Notes: generated from the sequence alone by a model not told the origin. DNA of 64,000 nt from Sulfitobacter noctilucicola (GCF_000622385.1 NZ_JASD01000008.1:868001-932000); one strand, 5' to 3'; positions 46,109 to 56,158 are shown, numbered from the stretch's first letter. Made by a program: numbers and translations.

Positions 46109-46774
46109 ATGTCCCATTTTTATCGTCTAAAAATCTTTGCCCTCGCCGGTCTGATCACGATTGGATTGATCGTCCAGACAAATGCAGCACGCGCAGCAGA
46201 AACAGAAACATTGACCGTCGCAGGCGGGTGTTTTTGGTGTGTGGAGGCAGACTTCGAATCCGTTCGCGGTGTGAAAGAGGCCGTATCAGGTTTCGCTGGC
46301 GGCAAAACGGCCAACCCGACCTACAAGCAGGTTACCGCAGGTGGCACAGGCCATTACGAAGCCGTTCAGATTACATTCGATCCTTCAGTCGTTACGCGTG
46401 AAACACTGCTTGGTTTGTTCTTTCGGTCGATTGATCCCACAGATTCGGGCGGCCAATTCTGTGATCGGGGTGCCAGCTATCGCTCTGCCGTATTTGCGGC
46501 CAACCCTGCACAAAAAAAAGCTGCTGAAGAAGCCAAGGCAGATGCCCAGTCCGCATTAGGCAAAACGGTTGTGACACCCATCCTGAACGCCGCACCATTC
46601 TATCCGGCAGACGCTTACCATCAGGACTATTACAAAAGCAGTGACCGGTTGGCTGTCTCTTCCGTGGGCTTGGCTGTCAAAAAATCGGTCGCCTACAAGC
46701 GCTATAGAAAAGGCTGTGGTCGCGACGCGCGTGTGAAGCAGCTTTGGGGCTCGTCCGCACCCTTCGCAAGCTAG
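46109..46774 (+). CDS. msrA: periplasmic peptide-methionine (S)-S-oxide reductase MsrA
   Basis: 221 residues. A signal peptide (FALAGLITIGLIVQTNAARA, residues about 10-29) precedes the MsrA domain with the catalytic GGCFWCVEADFE (Cys41). GGTGHYEAVQITFDP and DYYKS-like YHQDYYKSSDR are conserved. A distal cysteine in YRKGCGRD can serve as resolving residue. It repairs oxidised methionine, here probably in the periplasm. The start at 46109 follows AGAGGAGAG. It overlaps the convergent kinase gene by four bases. No msrB is adjacent. Confidence 0.93.
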   Translation: MSHFYRLKIFALAGLITIGLIVQTNAARAAETETLTVAGGCFWCVEADFESVRGVKEAVSGFAGGKTANPTYKQVTAGGTGHYEAVQITFDPSVVTRETLLGLFFRSIDPTDSGGQFCDRGASYRSAVFAANPAQKKAAEEAKADAQSALGKTVVTPILNAAPFYPADAYHQDYYKSSDRLAVSSVGLAVKKSVAYKRYRKGCGRDARVKQLWGSSAPFAS

Positions 46775-47643
46775 GAAAAATCGTGGTCCTGGATTTCTTT
46801 GAGGTCCGGGATCACATCTGCCGTCCCCTCGCGAGACACCATTAAGGCACCGGCACGCATTGCAAGATCAATAGCATCGGGCATTGATAACCCTCGATCC
46901 AGACCCGCAACAAGATATCCTGTAAACGTGTCACCAGCGCCGGTCGTATCTACAACGTCCGTCTTATACGCGGTGAACTTTCTCTCTGTATTGCTTTTAT
47001 TAGAGACCCAATTGCACCCTTCAGCCCCCAAGGTGACGACAATTTCAGCAACCGGCAATTCGGGCAAAGTGGCGTTTAGCGCTTCTTGCAACTGGTGGGC
47101 TTCGACCTCATTCATCACAAGTATGTCGATTTGCGGCAATATCGCGCGGACCGCATCAGCATCGAATGGCGCGGCAGCATAGACAGTCGGCAACCCTAAT
47201 GTCTGAGCCGTTCGAGCCGCAAACCTTTGGCCGGATGTTTCATTCTGCATCAACAAAAAATCACCGGGACTAGCTTCGGCCAAGGCACCACCAATCATCT
47301 GTTCAGTAATTTCTGCATTCGAGCCGGGAAAAAGAACAATATTGTTCTCTCCGGTCTCATCAATATTGATATTCGCATGTCCTGTGGGTGTAGCGACGGT
47401 TGAAATATGGCGGGTGTCCACGCCATATTCCATCATCCGGTCGACAGCCCATCGTCCATCCGTGCCTACCGCGCCAATATGCGCCACGCGCGCGCCGCCA
47501 CGAGCGGCAGCGACAGACATATTCGCACCCTTTCCACCTAATCCCTGATGGAAATGTCCCGCGGCAATTGTTTCGCCTGCGGCGGGAAGCCGTGCGAGCC
47601 GGTAGAAGTTATCAGCGTTGATTGATCCCAAGTTCCAAATCAT
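46771..47643 (-). CDS. PfkB-family sugar kinase, ribokinase-like
   Basis: 290 residues. The N-terminal GSINADNFYRLARLPAAGET and GGKGANMSVAAARGG match ribokinase-type sugar binding (GGKGANQA). The C-terminal DTTGAGDTFTGYLVAGL carries the catalytic Asp and the anion hole (DTxGAGD). The likely substrate is ribose or a related sugar, but no transporter is adjacent. The start at 47643 overlaps the malic enzyme stop as ATGA, so translation is coupled to maeB. Its 3' end overlaps msrA by four bases. Confidence 0.87.
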   Translation of the reverse strand: MIWNLGSINADNFYRLARLPAAGETIAAGHFHQGLGGKGANMSVAAARGGARVAHIGAVGTDGRWAVDRMMEYGVDTRHISTVATPTGHANINIDETGENNIVLFPGSNAEITEQMIGGALAEASPGDFLLMQNETSGQRFAARTAQTLGLPTVYAAAPFDADAVRAILPQIDILVMNEVEAHQLQEALNATLPELPVAEIVVTLGAEGCNWVSNKSNTERKFTAYKTDVVDTTGAGDTFTGYLVAGLDRGLSMPDAIDLAMRAGALMVSREGTADVIPDLKEIQDHDFS

Positions 47644-49898
47644 TCGCCAACCTTGCATGCGGCAAGGATCGCCATGTTCAGGATGTCATTTGCCGTTGAT
47701 GTCGTCGAACAGATCTGGATGCTTTTATCCAAACCGGTCAGGATCGGACCAATCACAGTAGCCCCCGCCATTTCCTGCATCAACTTCACAGAGATGCTGG
47801 CCGAATGACGTGCGGGAACCACCAGAATGTTGGCCGGCCCGCTCAGGCGTGAAAATGGATATTGTGCCTGAGCTGCGGCATTCAGGGCAACATCGACTGT
47901 CATCTCACCTTCGTATTCGAAATCAACGCCACGCTGGTCCAGCACTTTGGGTGCCAGCATCATCTTCTCGGCGCGTTCGGATACAGGATAGCCGAAGGTC
48001 GAAAAGCTGACGAATGCCACGCGTGGCTCGATGCCCATGTGCCGCGCCACCGCCGCGCCACTTTCTGCGATATTCGCCAGATCATTCTCATCCGGCCATT
48101 CGTGAACCAAGGTATCAGCGATAAACACAATTCGGCCCTTGAGCATAAGTGCTGTAATGCCCGTTGAACCATGCTCCGCATTTGCTTCGAACACATGGTT
48201 CAGCCGCTCAAGCACATGGGCAGATTTGCGAGTCGCACCGGTGACAAGGCCATCACCATGACCATGCGCCAGCATCAAGGCGGCGAAGACGTGTCTGTCA
48301 CGCGCGGCAAGACGGTGAATGTCTTTGGCGTCAAACCCGCGCCGTTGCAGACGCCCGTACAAGAAGTCCTTGTAGGTGTCTAACTCGGACGTATTCGCGG
48401 CGTTCACCACTTCAAGCTCGCGCACGGCATCTGACATTCCCGCCTCTTCGAGCTTTTTCTTCACGTCGTCAGAACGGCCAACAACCAGTGCTTTTCCAAG
48501 GCCGGACCGCTGATATGTAACCGCAGCCCTAAGAACGCGGGCATCATCCCCTTCGGCAAAGATCATCGTTGCCTGATTTGCACGCGCACGTGCGTTAATG
48601 CCACGAAGGATATTTGCAGTCGGATCCATGCGGGATTTCAGGCTTTGTTCGTAGGCGTCCATGTCGATGATAGGACGCCGTGCCGCACCGGTGTTCATAC
48701 CGGCGCGGGCAACCGCAGGCGGAATACGCCAGATCAGGCGCGGATCAAACGGTGTGGGAATGATATAGTCGCGACCGAAGGTAAGTGTCTTGCCATAGGC
48801 AACCGCGACTTCATCCGGTACGTCCTCGCGAGCAAGGTTTGCCAGCGCGTGCGCGCAAGCGATCTTCATCTCGTCATTGATGGCGCGCGCGTTGATATCA
48901 AGTGCACCCCGGAACAGGTACGGGAAGCCAAGCACGTTGTTGACCTGATTAGGGTAATCGCTGCGACCTGTCGCGACGATCGCATCTTCGCGTACCGCAT
49001 GCGCCTCTTCAGGAGTAATCTCTGGATCGGGGTTCGCCATTGCAAAGATAACCGGATTGTCCGCCATGCTCGCAACCATCTGCGGAGTAACAGCGCCTTT
49101 CGCAGATACCCCAAGGAAAACATCTGCCCCGTTCATTGCTTCTTCCAGTGTGCGCAACTCGGTGCTTGCCGCATGGGCCGATTTCCATTGGTTCATGCCT
49201 TCGGTGCGACCTTGGTAAATCACACCTTTTGTATCGCACATGATGCAGTTGTTCTGCTTGGCACCCATCGATTTCAGCAGCTCGAGGCAGGCAATACCCG
49301 CCGCACCCGCGCCGTTGAGAACAATCCGCACGTCCTCGATCTGCTTGCCAGAGATATGCAGCGCGTTGATCAAACCAGCGGCGCAAATCACTGCCGTTCC
49401 GTGCTGGTCGTCGTGGAAGACTGGGATGTCCATTTCTTCCTTGAGCCGTTGCTCGATGATGAAACACTCTGGCGCTTTGATATCTTCAAGGTTGATCCCG
49501 CCAAACGTCGGGCCCATCAGCTTCACCGCATTGATGAAAGCATCTGTGTCTTCGGTATCTAGCTCGATGTCGATTGAGTTCACGTCCGCAAAGCGTTTGA
49601 AAAGGACGGATTTCCCCTCCATCACCGGCTTGGACGCCAGCGCACCCAGATTTCCCAGACCCAGAACGGCTGTACCGTTGGAAATGACCGCGACAAGATT
49701 GCCTTTGTTGGTATAATCGTAGGCCGTTTCCGGATTCTGCGCGATTGCCTCGCATGGAACAGCAACGCCCGGCGAATACGCAAGGCTCAGATCACGCTGG
49801 GTGGTCATCGGTACGGTTGCGGTAATCTCGAACTTGCCAGGTGTCGGTTCAAGATGGAAGGCAAGTGCCTCGTCGTCGGTAATTCTGTTCTTGGTCAC
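47640..49898 (-). CDS. maeB: NADP-dependent malic enzyme with C-terminal phosphotransacetylase-like domain
   Basis: 752 residues, the size of MaeB-type enzymes. Residues 1-430 form the malic domain, with SLAYSPGVAVPCEAIA, PVFHDDQHGTAVICAAGL and the nucleotide-binding RIVLNGAGAAGIACLELL. The remaining about 320 residues resemble phosphotransacetylase (ATRKSAHVLERLNHVFEANA, MGIEPRVAFVSFSTFG), usually regulatory. It converts malate to pyruvate with NADPH. The start is GTG at 49898. It is coupled by overlap to the kinase gene. Confidence 0.95.
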   Translation of the reverse strand: MTKNRITDDEALAFHLEPTPGKFEITATVPMTTQRDLSLAYSPGVAVPCEAIAQNPETAYDYTNKGNLVAVISNGTAVLGLGNLGALASKPVMEGKSVLFKRFADVNSIDIELDTEDTDAFINAVKLMGPTFGGINLEDIKAPECFIIEQRLKEEMDIPVFHDDQHGTAVICAAGLINALHISGKQIEDVRIVLNGAGAAGIACLELLKSMGAKQNNCIMCDTKGVIYQGRTEGMNQWKSAHAASTELRTLEEAMNGADVFLGVSAKGAVTPQMVASMADNPVIFAMANPDPEITPEEAHAVREDAIVATGRSDYPNQVNNVLGFPYLFRGALDINARAINDEMKIACAHALANLAREDVPDEVAVAYGKTLTFGRDYIIPTPFDPRLIWRIPPAVARAGMNTGAARRPIIDMDAYEQSLKSRMDPTANILRGINARARANQATMIFAEGDDARVLRAAVTYQRSGLGKALVVGRSDDVKKKLEEAGMSDAVRELEVVNAANTSELDTYKDFLYGRLQRRGFDAKDIHRLAARDRHVFAALMLAHGHGDGLVTGATRKSAHVLERLNHVFEANAEHGSTGITALMLKGRIVFIADTLVHEWPDENDLANIAESGAAVARHMGIEPRVAFVSFSTFGYPVSERAEKMMLAPKVLDQRGVDFEYEGEMTVDVALNAAAQAQYPFSRLSGPANILVVPARHSASISVKLMQEMAGATVIGPILTGLDKSIQICSTTSTANDILNMAILAACKVGE

Positions 49899-49956
49899 GG
49901 CGCGGATATTCCCTTGTTTTGGCGTAACCTAGCTGTGAAATTCGCGGCGCACAATC

Positions 49957-51678
49957 TCAGGCGACGTAGCGCACCCAGCCATGGTTTCCCAAAAATGCGT
50001 CATGCCGCTCGGGGAAATCTACTTTGAGACGGGAAAGCGCCCAGCGGATAACCTGGGGTCTTTCACATCGCTTCGCACACCAGATCATCCTGATGAGCGT
50101 TTGCCAGCGTGTCGGGTCCGCTTTGTGCGCAAGGTCCAATGCAACAAGTTCTGATTTCGGTTCGTCCAGATCCTTGTGGCAATCCGCCTTAAGCAGGCAA
50201 AGCCGTGAGCTTTGTATCAGAAGGTTATGATGCTTCTCCAAAAGCCCAATAGCATGCTCGGCCCCCCCTACTTCAAGGACCTCTCTCGCAAGTTCCGCAA
50301 CCAAGCGGGGCGTCTTTAGTTGAGGATACTGACCGAACAGCACAACGATAAACGCCATGATCCGCCCGATGGCTTCTTCGGAAAGCGCCGCAGGAACCAA
50401 CCCATCTTTGGCAAAATTCGGCTCGGACAGCGGATCATCCTGACGAAAGTCCGCAAAGAAGCTGACGTACTTACACTTCGAAGCATGTGCGACCGACCAG
50501 AAATCCCCCCACCTGATCTGCGCTGTTTGAAGCGTGCCGATCTCGATGACATATGTATCCGGCGACGCAAACAGCATGTTTGTGAAACCAGCGCCATGAT
50601 AAGACACCATCATTTCTGCGCGTGACATCAAGGCAATCTGCTCAAGCGGGCTCAGGCTCTCAAAAACAACATATTCAAATCCGAACAGCTCAAGGTGTTC
50701 GAACAGCCGCTCTTCACCCTCCATATGACGGGACCTGCTTTGGCGGGTATCACGACCAACGAAAAAGCGGGTCGGAAGGTGGTCAAAGTTCTGACCATCA
50801 ATCGCACGCAATGCCCTCTCCCTCAAAGATAGAAGGCTGGTGTTTACGCTGTTGATCGCGAGCAAGCGCTGTTTTGCAGCCGGCGCGGTCCCATCAGTCT
50901 TTAGCTCAATCGAAGGCATCAGGTCTTCTATGTCTCCCGATACCTCTTTGGGCGCTTGCAAATGCCCGCCGATCAGGTCGTAAGCTGTCAGAACCTTGGC
51001 GTAATCCTTGGGGACACGCTCGAAATGCACACGTCCTTCAAATTCAGGGAACAATGCCGCGACAAATGCTTGTGCAAAAGGTTGTTGTTTTTCGACGGCG
51101 TTGGGGAAATGGAAATAGATGTCACCCGGAAAGTCGAGACCATCCAGCACCGTCAGTTGCGCCAGAGATTCAGTGATGAAGTGATAATAGTTGAACGTGT
51201 TGCGGCACTCGACTGCGAAGGCAGTATCAGTGTCTAACAGGCCTGAATAGAGCGGTATCTCTTTACCTTCATTCCCGATCCGGCAATTTGCAAAGTAAGC
51301 GTCCAGCCGCTCACTGGTATCCTGACCGGCCTTCGTGTTCTCCCAACCGTACTTGTTCACCACGCGAATTCCAGCAGCACCCGTCAACAAAAGCCGGTCA
51401 CGCGCCATCAAGTAGGACTTGCGGAAACTCGCCTTGTCTAGCATCGCAGGAACAGAGTTGTATTCGATCGGCTGCTTGAAAGTTTGCGACTGCTTTGAAT
51501 TCTTAAGGACGTTTTTGATCTTCTGATTAATCTGGGGATGCGCGCTGGTCGCAAAGCCGGATATACGCGCACCTTCAATTGGCCTCCAGACAAACTCAGG
51601 CTCAAGCAATAGCTTGAAACCCGGGTCGCGCCATGGATTGAGAAACACGACCTCCGGCGGCAGTAGGAAATTGATCAT
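49957..51678 (-). CDS. glycosyltransferase family 61-type protein (DUF563)
   Basis: 573 residues. The middle region (about residues 150-430) carries family hallmarks: NTFNYYHFITESLAQL (NxYHW/F-type motif), PTRFFVGRDTRQSRS and MVSYHGAGFTNMLFASPDTYVIEIG. This places it near GT61/EOGT-type transferases of bacterial surface polysaccharides. A helical C-terminal extension of about 150 residues (LLEKHHNLLIQSSRLCLL, DLAHKADPTRWQTLIRM) resembles TPR repeats. There is no signal peptide. The start at 51678 (MINFLLPPE) excludes a long frame that would run into mutS. It lies alone, divergent from mutS, with no other polysaccharide genes adjacent. Confidence 0.75.
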   Translation of the reverse strand: MINFLLPPEVVFLNPWRDPGFKLLLEPEFVWRPIEGARISGFATSAHPQINQKIKNVLKNSKQSQTFKQPIEYNSVPAMLDKASFRKSYLMARDRLLLTGAAGIRVVNKYGWENTKAGQDTSERLDAYFANCRIGNEGKEIPLYSGLLDTDTAFAVECRNTFNYYHFITESLAQLTVLDGLDFPGDIYFHFPNAVEKQQPFAQAFVAALFPEFEGRVHFERVPKDYAKVLTAYDLIGGHLQAPKEVSGDIEDLMPSIELKTDGTAPAAKQRLLAINSVNTSLLSLRERALRAIDGQNFDHLPTRFFVGRDTRQSRSRHMEGEERLFEHLELFGFEYVVFESLSPLEQIALMSRAEMMVSYHGAGFTNMLFASPDTYVIEIGTLQTAQIRWGDFWSVAHASKCKYVSFFADFRQDDPLSEPNFAKDGLVPAALSEEAIGRIMAFIVVLFGQYPQLKTPRLVAELAREVLEVGGAEHAIGLLEKHHNLLIQSSRLCLLKADCHKDLDEPKSELVALDLAHKADPTRWQTLIRMIWCAKRCERPQVIRWALSRLKVDFPERHDAFLGNHGWVRYVA

Positions 51679-51822
51679 GTTGCGCACGGTTCTCGGCTGC
51701 CCTTTTGCTCGATTAGGGATAGTTTTACCACGAAAGCGGCACCCGTCTAGCGTGAAGCCTGTCAGGCGCCCCTTTCCCTGTGAGGCGTGGTTTTGTACAG
51801 ACAGGTTCATAAGGGGACACCT

Positions 51823-54468
51823 GTGACCAACGCAAAAACAACACCGATGATGGCCCAGTATCTGGAGATCAAAGCAGAGCACGAAGGTGCGTTGCTGTTC
51901 TACAGGATGGGCGATTTCTACGAGATGTTCTTTGATGACGCTGTCGCCGCGGCCGAAGCGCTGGATATTGCCCTGACCAAGCGCGGAAAACATGACGGGG
52001 AAGATATCCCGATGTGCGGTGTTCCTGCCCATGCGGCAGAAGGTTATTTCCTTACCCTTATCCGAAAAGGGTTCCGCGTTGCGGTCTGCGAACAGATGGA
52101 AAGCCCGGCTGAAGCTAAAAAACGGGGCTATAAATCCGTGGTCAAACGGGAGGTTGTGCGACTGGTGACGCCCGGAACGCTGACCGAAGATTCCCTGCTT
52201 GAAGCGCGCCGGCACAACTATCTTGCTGCTTTCGCAGAAGTTCGCGATCAACGCGCGCTGGCATGGGTAGATATTTCGACCGGCGCGTTCCATGTGATGC
52301 CTTTGCCGCAAGTTCGGTTAGGGCCGGAGCTTGCACGTCTGAACCCTTCGGAGTTGCTGGTTTCAGAGACCAAAGAGCGAGACATGCATGAGCTTGTTGG
52401 TGACTTCGGCATTTCGTTGACCGGTTTGGCGCGGTCCTCGTTTGACAGCACCGCTGCGGAGAACCGTATTTGTCAGCTTTTCAATATCGCGACGCTTGAG
52501 GCATTTGGCGGGTTCGACCGTGCTGAAGTGTCAGCGATGGGCGCCCTGATCGACTATCTCGAGATCACTCAAAAGGGCAAACTTCCACTTCTGCGACCGC
52601 CTCAAAAGGAAACGGAAGACCGGACCATTCAGATTGATGCCGCAACGCGCCGAAATCTGGAATTAACACAGGCCCTTAGTGGTGGGCGAAGCGGATCGCT
52701 GCTGTCGATCATGGACAGAACCTGCACTTCTGTCGGCGCAAGATTGCTCGAACGAAGGATTTCCAGCCCTTCGCGTATTCCAGCGACGATTAATGAACGC
52801 CTTGATGCGGTCGACTTCGGTTTTCAACAAACCCGTATGCGGCAGGATGTGCGCGACACCTTACGGAAGGTCCCCGATCTGGACCGCGCATTATCACGGC
52901 TCTCGCTCGATCGTGGCGGGCCACGTGATCTGACGGCGATCCGCAATGGTTTGGCCGAAGCTGAAAATCTGTCCAGTCTTCTGGCATCGCACGACCTGCC
53001 CACTCTGCTCTCTCACGCGGCAGACACCTTAGTTGGCCACGATGATCTGATTGCGCTGTTGGAAACCGCGCTTGTCGCAGACCCGCCGATGCTTGTACGG
53101 GATGGCGGTTTCATTGCGCCAGGCTACGATCCTGAACTGGATGAGGCACGAAAGTTACGAGATGAAGGGCGGAGCGTCATCGCAGCGATGCAGGTGAAAT
53201 TCGTCTCTGATACGGGCATTTCCGCCCTCAAGATCAAACATAATAATGTGCTTGGGTACTTTATTGAGACGACCTCGACCCATGCCGAAAAGATGCTGTC
53301 TCCGCCACTCTCCGACACGTTCATACACCGTCAGACAACCGCAAATCAGGTCAGGTTCACGACGGTGGAACTTTCTGAGCTTGAAACCAAGATTCTGAAC
53401 GCAGGAAATCATGCGCTTGAGATCGAAAAGCGGCTCTATGAAAGCCTGAAAGGCGCTATTCTGAAATGTAGCGGTGAGATCGGCCAGACGTCTGCGGGCA
53501 TTGCCGAGATTGACTTGACGATGTCGCTGGCAGAAAGCGCTGGGCTTGAGGGTTGGGTCAAACCGAAAGTTGATGACAGCAGAGCATTTGAAATCTCCGC
53601 CGGACGCCATCCTGTTGTAGAGCGTGCATTATCGCAGCAATCGGGCGAGCCCTTCATCGCGAACGACTGCGACTTGAGCGCCGAACAACACCGGGCGAAT
53701 ATCTGGTTGCTCACCGGTCCGAACATGGCAGGTAAATCCACCTTTCTGAGACAAAATGCGTTGATCGCACTTATGGCTCAAATGGGCAGCTTTGTGCCGG
53801 CGACATCCGCTCATATTGGCATTGTCAGTCAGTTGTTCAGCCGTGTAGGTGCGTCCGATGATCTGGCGCGGGGACGGTCCACATTCATGGTCGAAATGGT
53901 TGAAACCGCAGCGATCCTCAATCAGGCTGACGACCGTGCACTTGTCATTCTTGATGAAATCGGGCGCGGCACGGCAACGTACGACGGTCTGTCGATTGCT
54001 TGGGCAACGCTTGAACACCTGCACGACGTGAACAAATCCCGCGCGCTGTTCGCCACCCACTACCACGAGATGACAAGCCTTTCCGGTAAGCTTGACGGCG
54101 TCGATAACGCGACTGTTGCCGTGAAAGAATGGGAGGGCGAAGTGATCTTTCTTCACGAGGTCCGAAAGGGTGCCGCGGATCGTTCATACGGTGTTCAGGT
54201 GGCGCAGCTCGCAGGCTTGCCACCAAGCGTCATTTCGCGGGCGAGGGTCGTCTTGGAAGCCCTCGAAAAAGGGGAGCGTGAAGGCGGTGCAAAACAGAAG
54301 ACGCTGATCGATGATCTGCCCTTGTTCTCAATGGCACCCCCTCCTGCGCCGACGCCCCCGAAGACATCAAAGGTAGAAGAGCAGTTGGCAGCAATAAGCC
54401 CGGACGAGCTTTCGCCAAAAGAAGCACTCGACCTGATCTATAAATTGAAAGAGGCGGCCAAATCCTGA
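51823..54468 (+). CDS. mutS: DNA mismatch repair protein MutS
   Basis: 881 residues. The mismatch-binding domain has YRMGDFYEMFFDDA (the Phe-x-Glu that stacks on mismatches). The ATPase has WLLTGPNMAGKSTFLRQNALI (Walker A), VILDEIGRGTATYDG (Walker B) and ALFATHYHEM. The start is GTG at 51823, seven bases after AAGGGG; the frame start at 51787 is less likely. mutL is not in this window. A hairpin overlaps its stop codon and converges with grpE. Confidence 0.97.
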   Translation: MTNAKTTPMMAQYLEIKAEHEGALLFYRMGDFYEMFFDDAVAAAEALDIALTKRGKHDGEDIPMCGVPAHAAEGYFLTLIRKGFRVAVCEQMESPAEAKKRGYKSVVKREVVRLVTPGTLTEDSLLEARRHNYLAAFAEVRDQRALAWVDISTGAFHVMPLPQVRLGPELARLNPSELLVSETKERDMHELVGDFGISLTGLARSSFDSTAAENRICQLFNIATLEAFGGFDRAEVSAMGALIDYLEITQKGKLPLLRPPQKETEDRTIQIDAATRRNLELTQALSGGRSGSLLSIMDRTCTSVGARLLERRISSPSRIPATINERLDAVDFGFQQTRMRQDVRDTLRKVPDLDRALSRLSLDRGGPRDLTAIRNGLAEAENLSSLLASHDLPTLLSHAADTLVGHDDLIALLETALVADPPMLVRDGGFIAPGYDPELDEARKLRDEGRSVIAAMQVKFVSDTGISALKIKHNNVLGYFIETTSTHAEKMLSPPLSDTFIHRQTTANQVRFTTVELSELETKILNAGNHALEIEKRLYESLKGAILKCSGEIGQTSAGIAEIDLTMSLAESAGLEGWVKPKVDDSRAFEISAGRHPVVERALSQQSGEPFIANDCDLSAEQHRANIWLLTGPNMAGKSTFLRQNALIALMAQMGSFVPATSAHIGIVSQLFSRVGASDDLARGRSTFMVEMVETAAILNQADDRALVILDEIGRGTATYDGLSIAWATLEHLHDVNKSRALFATHYHEMTSLSGKLDGVDNATVAVKEWEGEVIFLHEVRKGAADRSYGVQVAQLAGLPPSVISRARVVLEALEKGEREGGAKQKTLIDDLPLFSMAPPPAPTPPKTSKVEEQLAAISPDELSPKEALDLIYKLKEAAKS

Positions 54469-54475
54469 CCGCCTC
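54451..54475. terminator. weak hairpin at the mutS/grpE convergent end
   Basis: GAGGCGG (54451-54457) and CCGCCTC (54469-54475) form a 7-bp stem with an 11-base loop, spanning the mutS stop codon (54466-54468). There is no T-run on either strand, so termination is uncertain. Confidence 0.35.
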
Positions 54476-54499
54476 CAATATTCGAATGTGAAAAACTGC

Positions 54500-55063
54500 T
54501 TAGCTCGCTGGCTGAGAAGACACACCAACCTGCGCGGGACGCAGGAGACGGTCGTGCAGCATGAAACCTTCTGCCGCTACTTGAATAATGTCACCGGCTT
54601 TTGTTCCCGGTACAGGTGCTTCGAACATCGCCTGATGATGCTGTGGATCAAACCGGTCTCCAACTACGGGCGCAATCACTTCGATCCCGTGCTTTTTGAA
54701 GACGTTCAGCAGTTCGCGCATCGTCAGATCAACACCTTCAAGCAACGGGCCGGAAACAGCACGCTGTTCTTCGGTCGCAGCCTCAAGCGCACGTTTCATG
54801 TTATCATAGACCGGAAGCATATCACGTGCGAGCTTTGACCCGCCGTAGTTTTCAGCCTCGCGGCGGTCTTTGTCAGAACGCTTGCGTGCATTCTCCGCAT
54901 CGGCCAGCGCGCGGGTAAATCTGTCTTTGTACTGATCCCGCTCGGCGCGAAGCTGCTCCAGCTCCAGCTCTTCATCATCAATCTCGGCTTCTTCTGCGGC
55001 AAATTCCTCTGCCATCGCTTCTTCGAGATTATCCAGAAATTCGTTTTCGTTCGGCTCTGCCAT
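54500..55063 (-). CDS. grpE: nucleotide exchange factor GrpE
   Basis: 187 residues. An acidic N-terminal part leads into a long coiled coil (EELELEQLRAERDQYKDRFTRALADAENARKR). The beta domain ends with VIAPVVGDRFDPQHHQAMFEAPVPG, GDIIQVAAEGFMLHDRLLRPAQVGVS, the family signature. GrpE releases ADP from DnaK. AGAGG precedes the start at 55063, nine bases after the hrcA stop; the pair is an operon. dnaKJ is elsewhere in the window. Confidence 0.96.
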   Translation of the reverse strand: MAEPNENEFLDNLEEAMAEEFAAEEAEIDDEELELEQLRAERDQYKDRFTRALADAENARKRSDKDRREAENYGGSKLARDMLPVYDNMKRALEAATEEQRAVSGPLLEGVDLTMRELLNVFKKHGIEVIAPVVGDRFDPQHHQAMFEAPVPGTKAGDIIQVAAEGFMLHDRLLRPAQVGVSSQPAS

Positions 55064-55072
55064 ATTTCACCT

Positions 55073-56149
55073 CTAGCTGCGGTCGGACACCAGTTTACCA
55101 ACCAGCTGTGCCGTATAATTCACAATCGGTACAATGCGTCCGTAGTTCAGACGCGTCGGGCCAATGACCCCAACTGCACCAATCACCTTTCGATCAGCGT
55201 TCATATAAGGGGAAACGACGAGAGAGGAACCCGAAAGTGAGAAAAGTTTGTTCTCTGAGCCAATAAAAATGCGCACACCGTCCCCACCTTCGGCAAGATC
55301 AAGAAACTCAGCGATGTCGCGCTTGCGTTCAAGGTCGTCAAACAGTGTCTTGATACGGTCAAGATCGCCCAACTCTGCCGTGCCTGCAATGAGGTTAGAG
55401 CGGCCACGGACAATAAGCCGTTCCGCATTTTCGTCTTCACCAGCCCAAAGCGCCAGACCACCCTCGACCAATTGCTGCGCAAGAACATCGATTTCCTGCC
55501 GGCGGGTCTGAATCTCTTGCGTGATGACACGCTGAAGCTCGCTGATGGTCTTCCCTTCAACGACAGCGTTCAGAAAATTTGCAGCCTCGCGCATCGAGCT
55601 GGGTGTCTGCCCCGGCGGAGGTGAGAAAAGACGGTTCTCCACGTGTCCGTCCGAGAATACGAGCACCACAAGCGCGCGGTCGGGTGACAGCGATACAAAT
55701 TCGATATGTTTGATCGGCGCTTCATGCTTGGGCGTAAGAACAAGGGAAGCCCCCTGCGTCACACCCGACAGCGCAGAGCCCACGCGATCCAGAAGCCCGC
55801 CAACATCAGAAGCGTTATCGCCCATCGTCGCGTCGATCTTTTCACGGTCGATCTCTGTCGGGTCCCCCACTTCGATCATGCCATCAACAAACATGCGCAG
55901 GCCAAGCTGGGTCGGTATCCGGCCCGCGCTTGTGTGGGGCGAACCGAGCACGCCCATATACTCAAGATCCTGCATCACATTGCGGATCGTTGCGGCTGAT
56001 ACCTTTTCACTGAAATCGCGGGTCAATGTGCGCGACCCTACAGGGTCACCGCTCGCCAGATACCCTTCGACCACGCGGCGAAACACCTCGCGCGAGCGTT
56101 CGTTCATTTCATTCAGCAGATCGCTGGTTTCGGAATTCTGTTCAGGCAT
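55073..56149 (-). CDS. hrcA: heat-inducible transcription repressor HrcA
   Basis: 358 residues. The N-terminal winged helix is LNEMNERSREVFRRVVEGYLASGDPVGSRTLTR, SAATIRNVMQDLEYMGVL and PHTSAGRIPTQLGLRMFVDGM. The C-terminal GAVGVIGPTRLNYGRIVPIVNYTAQLV is also conserved. HrcA represses chaperone genes by binding CIRCE (TTAGCACTC-N9-GAGTGCTAA), but no CIRCE is visible anywhere in this window. Its targets, perhaps groESL, are probably elsewhere. The start is ATG at 56149; a longer frame to 56608 would run over rph. A promoter lies immediately upstream. Confidence 0.94.
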   Translation of the reverse strand: MPEQNSETSDLLNEMNERSREVFRRVVEGYLASGDPVGSRTLTRDFSEKVSAATIRNVMQDLEYMGVLGSPHTSAGRIPTQLGLRMFVDGMIEVGDPTEIDREKIDATMGDNASDVGGLLDRVGSALSGVTQGASLVLTPKHEAPIKHIEFVSLSPDRALVVLVFSDGHVENRLFSPPPGQTPSSMREAANFLNAVVEGKTISELQRVITQEIQTRRQEIDVLAQQLVEGGLALWAGEDENAERLIVRGRSNLIAGTAELGDLDRIKTLFDDLERKRDIAEFLDLAEGGDGVRIFIGSENKLFSLSGSSLVVSPYMNADRKVIGAVGVIGPTRLNYGRIVPIVNYTAQLVGKLVSDRS

Positions 56150-56158
56150 GATAGCCCT

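Noticed and set aside
48645..49562. 305-codon open frame antisense to maeB
   Set aside because: Fully inside the malic enzyme gene; no signal, domain or ribosome site.
51679..52311. N-terminal extension of the GT61 frame across the mutS start
   Set aside because: It would overlap about 490 bases of mutS coding sequence and has no family similarity.
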